The notes under the pieces were generated by a model. The model saw only the letters and a program-made list of their open reading frames with translations, made no database searches and was not told the origin of the DNA. From Spirochaetaceae bacterium (lineage in GTDB: Bacteria; Spirochaetota; Spirochaetia; Treponematales; Rectinemataceae), in the NCBI GenBank assembly GCA_003452735.1, contig DMNL01000130.1, positions 1 to 9,414 on the forward strand: DNA of 9,414 bases. The letters run 5' to 3'. Below are positions 1-6,647 of this stretch, one piece after another. Both the position numbers and the translations under genes were made by a program. Each line of letters opens with the position of its first letter. Positions within the stretch are counted from its first letter, which is position 1.

Positions 1-1762
1 TACGCCGGTTATATGAGCGTATGTCTCGTACACCGAGGTTGTCGAGCAGGGAATAGCGCCGTTCCATCTCGCAAATGCAGTACTGCAGAGCCTGAAATGC
101 TTTTTTTGATTCCGTTACAACTGGTGTCAAGAGATGTGGTATATCGTTGTAAAGCTTTAATTCGACGATTTTCGGGTCTATTAGCAAGAGCCTTACTTCC
201 TCTGGCGTGCGCTTGTATAGGATCGATAGGATAATCGAGTTGACGCAGACCGACTTGCCCGAGCCTGTCGCGCCCGCAATGAGAATATGGGGCATCTGAG
301 TAAGATCGATAAGCTGGACTTCGCCTGCTATATCCTTGCCGAGTGCGACGGGTATTTCCATTTTGCTCTGACGAAATTTCTCGCTCTCGATGAGTTCGCG
401 CAGCGAAACTATTGCGCGCCGCTCGTTGGGTACTTCGATTCCAACCGCGTGCTTGCCAGGTATGGGCGCGACGATGCGCACACTTGAGGCCGCGAGCCTC
501 AGGGCTATATTGTCGCTCAAATTCGTGATCTTCGAAATCTTGACGCCATGGGCCGGGAGAATTTCGAACATTGTTATGACAGGCCCCTTGCGGATTCCGG
601 TCACTTCGGCTTCTATGCCAAATTCGGCTAGAGTCTCTTTGAGTACTCCTGCGCTTGCGCGTGTTTTATCGTCGATTATCCAATACTGCCCATCGGGATA
701 ATTGTTGAGAAGTCCATCGATTGGTACTTGATATGGCTTTGCTGCCTTACGCTCGAGGATGCGTTCTACGATGGCACGCTTGTGCTCTTCTTCGGATGCT
801 GCGGGTTTGGCTGGAGGGACAGAGGTAAAGGAAATGCCTCCTGTGTCAAAACCAGCAGCAGAAGCAGAAGAATGTGCCCCAAGAGACGATCCAGTAGATC
901 CCATGCTCGATCCCATGGGGACGGAGGTTGCGCTTAAGTCTTTCTGCGCCACTTCAGAACCTGCCCTATTTGTGCCCGAAGCATAGAATCCTCCAAGCTC
1001 CTCGGACTTGAGAGGATCTGGCGGTGGCACATCAGGAATATTTATCGAAATATCTTTTTCTGCGAGCGCTTTTGCACGCGCTAGGCGCGCTTCTTCCTTG
1101 CGTTTTCGCCTCTCTTCTCTCTTAAGCGAATTATCCTTTATAAAAGTAGCCAATCTCTGCCCAAAGCCCTGGGCTTCTCCATTTTTCTTTTTTTCGGCGC
1201 GTGTCCTTATGAACCCATTAGCTTTAAGCCATTCCGAAAGCTTGAGATAGCCAGCAAAAATAACCATAAGGCTTGCCGCAAGCAAAAATCCAAGTGCTGC
1301 ATACAGCGAAGATAGGCCAACTTTGGCCATCGATGGATGATGTTCAAAAAAAACACTAGGATTAGTGGATAGACGGGCAAATGCTGTTACGACGACAAAA
1401 GGCAATGCCGAAGTGCCCAAAAGATAGGTCATTCGCGGACAGAACTTCGGCACATACACCAGGCCTGCGGCCCAGGCTAACCAAAGCGGCAGATAATAGG
1501 CTGCCCAGGAAAATATGCCAAGCAATGTTTGTCCTGGCAAGACAAGAGGCTTCCAAATTGTCGGCAGATATGACCATAGAAGCATAGAAATAAGCAAGAA
1601 AAGCGCAGCGATGAAAAATATGAGCGCTATTATTCCTCTAGCGCTTCTAAGAGTAGAACCTTTTGTAGAACCCTTTATCGAGGCTGAAGAACCGCGGTGA
1701 CCGGCAGGTTTTTTAGCCACGACCACCGAGGCTTTTGGTTGAGTTTTCTTTTTCGCTTCCAT
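1..1762 (-). CDS. ftsK: FtsK/SpoIIIE-type DNA translocase, N-terminal part (cut by left edge)
   Basis: This is a septum-located DNA pump that clears and segregates chromosome termini during division. Reading from ATG at 1762 the frame stays open for 587 codons to the window edge, so the C-terminus is missing, including Walker B and any DNA-reading gamma domain. An in-frame TAA lies three codons upstream, so this ATG is the first possible one; AAGGA precedes it by about 11 bases. Visible parts: a basic N-terminus; four membrane helices (about 43-66, 79-104, 111-130, 150-172; FtsK_4TM type); a charged, probably helical linker (about 213-236); a Ser/Gly-rich low-complexity stretch (about 280-304); the alpha domain (about 345-470) with the KMEIPVALGKDIAG motif; and Walker A GATGSGKSV at 497-505 (Lys503). 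After that comes the family block LLLIDPKIVELKLYNDIPHL. The short linker is closer to SpoIIIE-like proteins than to E. coli FtsK. It is transcribed divergently from the regulator gene. Identity is very secure. Confidence 0.97.
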   Translation of the reverse strand, partial: MEAKKKTQPKASVVVAKKPAGHRGSSASIKGSTKGSTLRSARGIIALIFFIAALFLLISMLLWSYLPTIWKPLVLPGQTLLGIFSWAAYYLPLWLAWAAGLVYVPKFCPRMTYLLGTSALPFVVVTAFARLSTNPSVFFEHHPSMAKVGLSSLYAALGFLLAASLMVIFAGYLKLSEWLKANGFIRTRAEKKKNGEAQGFGQRLATFIKDNSLKREERRKRKEEARLARAKALAEKDISINIPDVPPPDPLKSEELGGFYASGTNRAGSEVAQKDLSATSVPMGSSMGSTGSSLGAHSSASAAGFDTGGISFTSVPPAKPAASEEEHKRAIVERILERKAAKPYQVPIDGLLNNYPDGQYWIIDDKTRASAGVLKETLAEFGIEAEVTGIRKGPVITMFEILPAHGVKISKITNLSDNIALRLAASSVRIVAPIPGKHAVGIEVPNERRAIVSLRELIESEKFRQSKMEIPVALGKDIAGEVQLIDLTQMPHILIAGATGSGKSVCVNSIILSILYKRTPEEVRLLLIDPKIVELKLYNDIPHLLTPVVTESKKAFQALQYCICEMERRYSLLDNLGVRDIRSYNRR

Positions 1763-1949
1763 GGGCAGTTAAGTCCTTTTTAATTATCGGCAGTTTAGGG
1801 AGCAGAACACAGAGCTGCTCGTCTCTATTTTCGGCGCAATTCAGTTCCTGGCGCAGTTCGTAATGGAGTTTCTTAGGGCCTTCATAGGTGTTCCAGGGAT
1901 TTTATGCGAGTAATCTTTCCTTGACAGCACAGAAGTCGAGATGTAGCAT
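1713..1949 (-). other. Open frame in the ftsK leader, interrupted by one stop (possible gene relic)
   Basis: On the minus strand one frame begins ATG CTA CAT at 1949, reads 15 codons (MLHLDFCAVKERLLA) and meets TAA at 1904-1902. It then stays open for 62 codons to a TAA at 1715-1713, overlapping the first 50 bases of ftsK in another frame. The open part contains protein-like, charged sequence (for example GPKKLHYELRQELN and AENRDEQLCVLLPKL) but no ATG, GTG or TTG start after the stop. It could be the worn end of a lost small gene, a leader peptide coupled to ftsK, or chance. I do not recognise a family. Calling it a gene would go beyond the evidence. Confidence 0.2.
1921..1949 (+). promoter_or_regulatory. 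Candidate sigma-70 promoter for the AraC-type regulator gene
   Basis: A perfect -35 hexamer TTGACA (1921-1926) is followed after 17 bases by TAGCAT (1944-1949), which matches four of six bases of the -10 consensus. The start codon at 1989 would then follow a leader of about 30 bases. Spacing is ideal but the -10 is weak, as might be expected for a low-level regulator promoter. Confidence 0.4.
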
Positions 1950-1958
1950 TTTACCTGC

Positions 1959-1964
1959 ATTATA
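1959..1964 (-). promoter_or_regulatory. Candidate -10 box for ftsK
   Basis: On the minus strand these bases read TATAAT, a perfect sigma-70 -10 hexamer, about 200 bases upstream of the ftsK start. No good -35 is present at 16-18 bases (the candidates read GAGAAC or CGAGAA), so the call rests on the -10 alone. It would give ftsK a leader of about 190 bases. It lies within 10 bases of the candidate regulator -10 on the other strand. Confidence 0.3.
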
Positions 1965-1988
1965 GCGCGCAAAGTATAAAGGTTCTCG

Positions 1989-4214
1989 ATGAAGCATAAA
2001 AGTGGCTTTGGGAAATTTTTCAATCTATTTTTTGTCTCGATCTTTGTGCTGTTTCTTATAAATTCGATAGTGCTGTTATATCTCTCCAATAGAGGCCTTA
2101 TGAGCGAAAGCTCAAAAATCTATGCCCAAAAGGCCGAGACAATTGCGCAGATGCTCGACGATTCGCTTTCTGCGCCGCTTGTACAGATTGTATTCGATCA
2201 TTTCGGCGCATTCCAAAACTCATCGATGCTGAATTTCCTTATCTACGAAAATAAGCAAGATTCCGAGGTCGCACTTTCAAGAGAGATCGCCACTAACATC
2301 GTGCGCCACAAATGGCTCAAAAGTATTATCGTCTATCGAGAGGATGGAAAGGTCATTGCTGACTATGCAATGCAAAAAAATCTCTCCGACTCAACAAGGG
2401 AAGTTCAGCTCGAGGGTATTATCCGCGCAATACAAAAGAAAAAATCGACAAATGGCTGGATAGCCCATGCTGTGCTGAATGATAAGACCGATTTGCTTTT
2501 ATATTATGTAAAATACCCAATGACGAATCCAATGCGCAATCGCGGTATTGTGCTCTATGCGATTGATCCTTCGGCGCTTGCAGGACAGATCAATCAGATT
2601 ATCGACCCTGTAGTTGAAAATGTAGTGATCGAAGATGATAGTGGGCAAATCCTCTTTAGCTTTGGGAATGCATCCTTGCCTTCATGGTTCAATGGGACAA
2701 AGCCAAACAATCTCATCGAAACTACGGTGTGGAAAGATGCTGAAAAAACATGGCAGGTTATTTGGAGCCCTTTGTCCAACCAAAACCTTTCGCTTGCGCT
2801 CACTGTTTCAATGGATAAACTACTGAAAACCCAGCTCTATTCATTGCGCCTCAATGTAGCGCTCGTGGTGCTCTTTGCGGTAGGGCTTATTTTCTATTTG
2901 CTTTTTGTAAAGCACAATTTTCAAAACCCTATCACGAAGACTTTGGATGCGCTACATGTACTTGTCCATTCCAAGAGCGATACGGCCCAAAAGATTTCAT
3001 TCAAGCAAGACGCACAAAAAATCATCAACGAAAATGAGGACCTCATTGCATATCGCTTCCTCATTAATCTTATTACCAAAGGAATGGATCGCGCTGAGTT
3101 TGAAAAGGTTGGGTCTGTGCTTGGGCTTTCCGATTGTTGCTTACCTTTTCATATTTTGCTTGTTGAGCAAAACCCTACACTCTTGAAAAACCTTGATTGG
3201 GCAGAACGCGAACAAGAGCAGGAGGCACTCAAGGTGCAATGGGAATCGCTGTTCCCAAAAGAAAGGGCACTGACAATCCGCTATCCTTCAGGTAGCCTTG
3301 TGAGCAGTTGTTTTGTGGATACATCCTTTTGTCTTTCTTTTGGTGCAATTTTTGCATTTGCAGAGCGTACGCAGTCGAATATCGCATTTTCTCCTGCTTT
3401 GTCTGACCCCGCAGATTGCCCTCAGGTTTATACACAGTTGCGAAATGTTTTGGACAATAAGGTCTTCTATGGATTTGGCAATGTCTTCTCGTGTGAAGAA
3501 ATAGCAAGCAGCGCATGGATTGCTCTCCCTCGTGATTCGCTCAAGGAACTGCTTATGCGCGAACGCTACGACGAATTTATGAAGGCCCTTTCCCTCGACA
3601 TCAAGGAAATGGAGCGCAAAAATGTCCCTCCTGTGATGATGCGTGATTATTTTATTCGACTATCAGGAATTGTAAATGAAGTATATCAAAGGAAAGAACC
3701 TAGCAGAAATATCACAGCGCTCTCCTATTTCATTATGCGCCAAGAAATTGAGCAACTATCAGGGATAAAAGAGTTCATTGCCTGGACAGAGCAAAAAATC
3801 GGGCTATTGAAGGATGCAGTTCAGCGCGCACGAAAAGAAGATAACAAAGCACTAGTAGAGCGAATCAGAGCATATATCTATGAATCGATCTTCCAAAATC
3901 TCACAGAAGAAGCGGTGGCAGCTCATTTTGGTATCAGCACCGGCTATCTTAGCCGACTTTTTAAAGAATTCAGTCCTGGTGGCTTTAGTGCCTATCTCAA
4001 AGAATGCAAGCTCGAAGCCGCTGCGCAGCTCTTGCGTGAGAAAAAATGTAAAAGTATCAGCGAGCTTGCACAGAAGCTTGGCTACTCCTCAACTACCTAT
4101 TTTTCGCGTCAATTCAAAAAGCGCTTTGGGCTACTGCCTCATGAATATAGCAAATGCGACGACACGATGCAAAAGCAAGAAACATTTCAAGCGCCTCTAC
4201 GCCAAGCTGAATAA
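1989..4214 (+). CDS. Membrane-anchored AraC-family transcriptional regulator with extracytoplasmic sensor
   Basis: Probable ligand-responsive activator of the sugar genes that follow. The 741-residue product has a membrane helix at about 10-33, an extracytoplasmic region of about 255 residues (34-289) and a second helix at about 290-307. A cytoplasmic middle of about 300 residues follows, with no domain I can name. An AraC-type double helix-turn-helix fills about 621-722, with recognition units LTEEAVAAHFGISTGYLSRL and SISELAQKLGYSSTTYFSRQ and the ending FGLLPHEY. The outer region includes an IIVYREDGKVIADYA segment like the PAS/Cache-type sensors common in this architecture; that assignment is by resemblance only. 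There is no receiver or kinase domain, so the signal probably passes through the membrane within one protein. AAAGG lies six bases before the ATG. The gene ends 186 bases upstream of the binding-protein gene in the same direction. AraC-fold identity is secure; the ligand is unknown. Confidence 0.92.
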   Translation: MKHKSGFGKFFNLFFVSIFVLFLINSIVLLYLSNRGLMSESSKIYAQKAETIAQMLDDSLSAPLVQIVFDHFGAFQNSSMLNFLIYENKQDSEVALSREIATNIVRHKWLKSIIVYREDGKVIADYAMQKNLSDSTREVQLEGIIRAIQKKKSTNGWIAHAVLNDKTDLLLYYVKYPMTNPMRNRGIVLYAIDPSALAGQINQIIDPVVENVVIEDDSGQILFSFGNASLPSWFNGTKPNNLIETTVWKDAEKTWQVIWSPLSNQNLSLALTVSMDKLLKTQLYSLRLNVALVVLFAVGLIFYLLFVKHNFQNPITKTLDALHVLVHSKSDTAQKISFKQDAQKIINENEDLIAYRFLINLITKGMDRAEFEKVGSVLGLSDCCLPFHILLVEQNPTLLKNLDWAEREQEQEALKVQWESLFPKERALTIRYPSGSLVSSCFVDTSFCLSFGAIFAFAERTQSNIAFSPALSDPADCPQVYTQLRNVLDNKVFYGFGNVFSCEEIASSAWIALPRDSLKELLMRERYDEFMKALSLDIKEMERKNVPPVMMRDYFIRLSGIVNEVYQRKEPSRNITALSYFIMRQEIEQLSGIKEFIAWTEQKIGLLKDAVQRARKEDNKALVERIRAYIYESIFQNLTEEAVAAHFGISTGYLSRLFKEFSPGGFSAYLKECKLEAAAQLLREKKCKSISELAQKLGYSSTTYFSRQFKKRFGLLPHEYSKCDDTMQKQETFQAPLRQAE

Positions 4215-4400
4215 GGCGCATCATAATACAACCCATAACGAAATAGCCAGAGCATGCTGCTATAGTGCTTGCAAAAAATTCCCATAAAAATCAAATTTTT
4301 TCTACTTGCGATTTCCAAGAAGCGCATCTTCATAATGGAAGCATCTAAAGACTAAAGCCGAGCGCATAAGATGGCGCTGGCTTTTAAGGAGGATATGAAG
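4215..4400 (+). promoter_or_regulatory. Regulatory region upstream of the sugar-import genes
   Basis: These 186 non-coding bases probably hold the operon promoter and activator sites. A possible promoter is TTGCGA (4306-4311) with CATAAT (4331-4336) at a long 19-base spacing. Near-identical elements GAAGCGCATCT (4319-4329) and GAAGCATCT (4338-4346) flank that -10. GCGCATC also occurs at 4216-4222 and GCGCAT at 4362-4367, and CTTGC occurs at 4268-4272 and 4305-4309. An AT-only inverted repeat, AAAAAATT (4273-4280) with AATTTTTT (4294-4301), may be a weak terminator of the regulator gene or an operator. A short hairpin AGCGC/GCGCT spans 4361-4378, just before the ribosome binding site. Which of these elements work is not determined. 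Confidence 0.4.
4386..4392 (+). promoter_or_regulatory. Ribosome binding site that decides the binding-protein start
   Basis: AAGGAGG is a full Shine-Dalgarno match. It lies two bases before an ATG at 4395 and eight bases before an ATG at 4401. The second spacing is functional and the first is too short, so translation most likely starts at 4401. The longer in-frame start at 4371 lies upstream of this site and is disfavoured. Confidence 0.8.
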
Positions 4401-5666
4401 ATGCGCAAGAAAAAAGGTATGCTGTTCCTGGTTGGCTTTTTGGCTCTGGCGCTTATTGCGCCGGTAAGTGCACAACAAACCAACCTGGTGGAGTTGAACA
4501 CGCTGTCCGGGCCGAACAATCTTGACTTTTTGCTCCAACGTTTCCAGCAGCTCCAAACTGAGAAAGGCATACGGGTCAATGTCAATGTGCTGCCGTATGG
4601 CCGCGATGCAGTGATGAAGCTTGTGGCTTCTTTTATGACAGGCGGTACGCAATACGATGTGTTTGTGCTCGACTGCATTGATGTCGCACAGTATGCGTCG
4701 GCAGGGTGGCTCTATCCGATCGACGACCTGGTGCCGGAGTCATATCGCAAAGATATCATTCCTTTTGCCAAGGATGGTATGATGTTCCAGGGTAAGTGGT
4801 ATGGCCTACCATGGGCCTCTGAGTGGAAGTCTTTTGTTTATAACACCACAATGCTCAAAAAAGAAGGCCTCACTGAGTTCCCAAAAACTTGGAAGGATGT
4901 AGTTTCCTATAGCCAAAAATTACAGAAAGACAAGGTGGTAAAATATTCAACCGCCTTCTCATGGGCACAAAAGGAATGCCTTGTCTGCGATTTTGTTGCG
5001 TTGGCTGCCACCTTTGGTGGTCAGTTCTTTGATGATAATCTCAATCCACTGTTCAATAAAGGCGGTGCCGTGGATGCACTGCAGTGGATGATCGACAGCC
5101 TCTATACTTACAAAATCGTCGATCCCGCATCCCTCATGTGGACTGAGGATGATGTGATGGCTGCAATGCAGCAGGGCGATATTTCGTATTGCCTCTGCTG
5201 GGGCGGTAGCCCACTTGTGCCGATGAACAACCCCGATCAATCCAAGGTTGTCGGTCAGGTCGATATCGGGCTTATGCCTTCAGTAGATGGCAAGCATCCC
5301 TACACTGTTGCGGGCCCAATGGGATGGGCAATCAGCAAGAATACTAAACATCCAAAGGAAGCGTGGGAGTTTGTGCAATTCATGGCAGGACCTGAAGGCT
5401 CGCGCATTGCACTCGAAAAGGCAGGAATCGCTATTGGTTGGAAATCGATCATCGAAGACCCAGCAATTCAGAAGAAATTCCCCGAACTCAAGAAGATGGC
5501 TGTACAAGCCCAGTACATCGTTAATAGGCCTGCAGTGCCATGGTATCATGAGTTTAGCAGCATGCTCGCTGAAGAACTCCACAAGGCGCTCACTGGCAAG
5601 ATGACCGCACAGCAAGCACTAGACGAAGCCGTGGCCAAGACCCTAGAGATCAAGAAGGCATATTAA
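4401..5666 (+). CDS. Sugar ABC transporter substrate-binding protein (family 1, MalE-like)
   Basis: Exported receptor that captures a carbohydrate and delivers it to the permeases encoded next. From the 4401 start it has 421 residues, normal for the family. Residues 1-24 form a Sec signal peptide (MRKKKG, a hydrophobic core, then APVSA before QQ). There is no lipobox cysteine, so the mature protein should be soluble in the periplasm. Family 1 hallmarks are YDVFVLDCIDVAQYASAGWL, the WYGLPWASEWKSFVYN segment, the FPKTWKDVVSYSQKL helix and AGPMGWAISKNTKHPKEAWEF near the hinge. The aromatic residues suit sugar stacking. The mature protein has five cysteines (92, 193, 196, 264, 266), which is many for this family. 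It opens a co-directional cluster; a hairpin separates it from the permease genes and may let it be made in excess. The particular sugar cannot be told from sequence. Confidence 0.93.
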   Translation: MRKKKGMLFLVGFLALALIAPVSAQQTNLVELNTLSGPNNLDFLLQRFQQLQTEKGIRVNVNVLPYGRDAVMKLVASFMTGGTQYDVFVLDCIDVAQYASAGWLYPIDDLVPESYRKDIIPFAKDGMMFQGKWYGLPWASEWKSFVYNTTMLKKEGLTEFPKTWKDVVSYSQKLQKDKVVKYSTAFSWAQKECLVCDFVALAATFGGQFFDDNLNPLFNKGGAVDALQWMIDSLYTYKIVDPASLMWTEDDVMAAMQQGDISYCLCWGGSPLVPMNNPDQSKVVGQVDIGLMPSVDGKHPYTVAGPMGWAISKNTKHPKEAWEFVQFMAGPEGSRIALEKAGIAIGWKSIIEDPAIQKKFPELKKMAVQAQYIVNRPAVPWYHEFSSMLAEELHKALTGKMTAQQALDEAVAKTLEIKKAY

Positions 5667-5683
5667 CATAATCAATTGTAGTG

Positions 5684-5721
5684 AAATGGCAGCCGTGGAA
5701 CGCAATCTGCGGCTGCTATTT
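5684..5721 (+). terminator. Intercistronic stem-loop after the binding-protein gene
   Basis: The arms GCAGCCG (5689-5695) and CGGCTGC (5710-5716) pair perfectly. The stem extends outward through one G·U pair and four A/T pairs to 12 base pairs, with a 14-base loop, and is followed by the T-rich run TATTTTGT. It sits 17 bases after the binding-protein stop and about 30 bases before the first permease start. Such hairpins between malE- and malF-type genes are known to stabilise the upstream message or partly end transcription, raising binding protein over permease. That role is inferred here. Confidence 0.65.
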
Positions 5722-5736
5722 TGTCTGCTATTTTGT
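5713..5736 (+). repeat. Tandem 12-base direct repeat (two perfect copies)
   Basis: CTGCTATTTTGT occurs at 5713-5724 and again, with no gap, at 5725-5736. The first copy forms the right arm and T-rich tail of the stem-loop; the second runs up to the ribosome binding site of the permease gene (AAGGA, 5737-5741). It probably arose by a slippage duplication of the terminator tail. Confidence 0.95.
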
Positions 5737-5750
5737 AAGGAAGAACCATC

Positions 5751-6647
5751 ATGAAGCAGGCGCTTACCCTTCGAGCACAGGATCGGAGATTAGGGTTTTA
5801 TCTGCTCTTGCCGAGCATTATTATCCTTTTTGCGATTATTGTGTATCCAATTGGCTATTCGCTTTGGCTCAGCTTTCATAATTTGAATATCAATAACCCA
5901 GCCAAGGGGCAACAATTCGTTGGGCTGCAAAATTATATCGATGTTTTAAAGTCGAGCGACTGGTGGATGTCAATCCTCAGAATTCTTTATTTTGTGGCCG
6001 CAGATCTGATTGTGGGCATTTCACTTGGGCTGGCGATTGCGCTGTTGCTCAACAAAGAGCGTAAAGGCAAGGGAATTGTCCTTGCAATTGTGGTTTTTCC
6101 GTATATCCTTGCGCCAATTGTCAATTCGCTCATCTGGAAGCTGATCTACGACCCAAACTATGGGCTTCTTAATGGGCTTCTGACACAGCTTGGAATTATC
6201 AAGGACTATGTGGCTTGGCTTTCCAGTCCAAAGCTCGCCATGGTTATGCTCATCATTGCCAATCTCTGGCAAGGAACGCCGTTTTCTATCGTGCTCTTCT
6301 TGGCAGGACTTAAGTCCATACCTAAAGAGGAATATGAAGCTGCAGCAATTGATGGTGCTTCTAGTCTTGTCTCATTTCTGTATATCACTATTCCTCACCT
6401 CATGCCCATCATCTATATGAATGTGGTGATGAAGACCATTGCGACGTTTAAGGTCTTCGATATCATCTATTCACTCACAGGCGGCGGGCCAGGAGGAAGC
6501 ACTACAGTAGTGGGTATGCTCATCTATAAGGAATCGTTTGAATACATGAAGTTTGGGCAAGGTGCAGCAATGAGCTTCCTTCTACTCATCATTGTTCTCT
6601 GTTTTGTGATTGTTTATTCGAGAATGTTCAAAGAGGAAGAGCTATGA
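5751..6647 (+). CDS. Sugar ABC transporter permease, MalF type
   Basis: Inner-membrane channel subunit (298 residues) that pairs with the next gene's product to import the sugar held by the binding protein. About six membrane helices are visible, the first at about 15-37 (FYLLLPSIIILFAIIVYPIG). The ATPase-docking EAA loop is intact: E196-A-A, G202, I212 and P215 fit EAA-x3-G-x9-I-x-L-P, with Ile in place of Leu. The segment FDIIYSLTGGGPGGSTTV after the loop is typical of MalF/UgpA/LacF-type permeases. AAGGA lies nine bases before the ATG. The stop overlaps the start of the following gene, so the two are translationally coupled. No ATPase gene lies in the window, so a shared ATPase encoded elsewhere must energise it (inference from the family). 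Confidence 0.95.
   Translation: MKQALTLRAQDRRLGFYLLLPSIIILFAIIVYPIGYSLWLSFHNLNINNPAKGQQFVGLQNYIDVLKSSDWWMSILRILYFVAADLIVGISLGLAIALLLNKERKGKGIVLAIVVFPYILAPIVNSLIWKLIYDPNYGLLNGLLTQLGIIKDYVAWLSSPKLAMVMLIIANLWQGTPFSIVLFLAGLKSIPKEEYEAAAIDGASSLVSFLYITIPHLMPIIYMNVVMKTIATFKVFDIIYSLTGGGPGGSTTVVGMLIYKESFEYMKFGQGAAMSFLLLIIVLCFVIVYSRMFKEEEL

Noticed and set aside
1..1762. Many short open frames on both strands (for example 13-234, 390-701, 1008-1250, 1381-1587) that could be read as small genes.
   Set aside because: All lie over the uninterrupted 587-codon ftsK frame on the minus strand, which has clear family motifs; it simply runs off the window edge without a stop.
1841..2089. 82-codon minus-strand frame across the regulator start and intergenic region.
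   Set aside because: Much of it is antisense to the regulator's N-terminus, and it has no recognisable features; the other leader frame (1713-1949) looks more protein-like.
1989..4214. Regulator as a two-component response regulator (YesN type).
   Set aside because: The N-terminus is a membrane helix and there is no receiver domain with the conserved Asp and Lys pattern.
4371..4400. Longer start for the binding protein at 4371, and an ATG at 4395.
   Set aside because: 4371 lies upstream of the strong AAGGAGG and would put extra non-signal residues before the basic N-region; 4395 is only two bases from AAGGAGG. 4401 gives normal spacing and a normal signal peptide.
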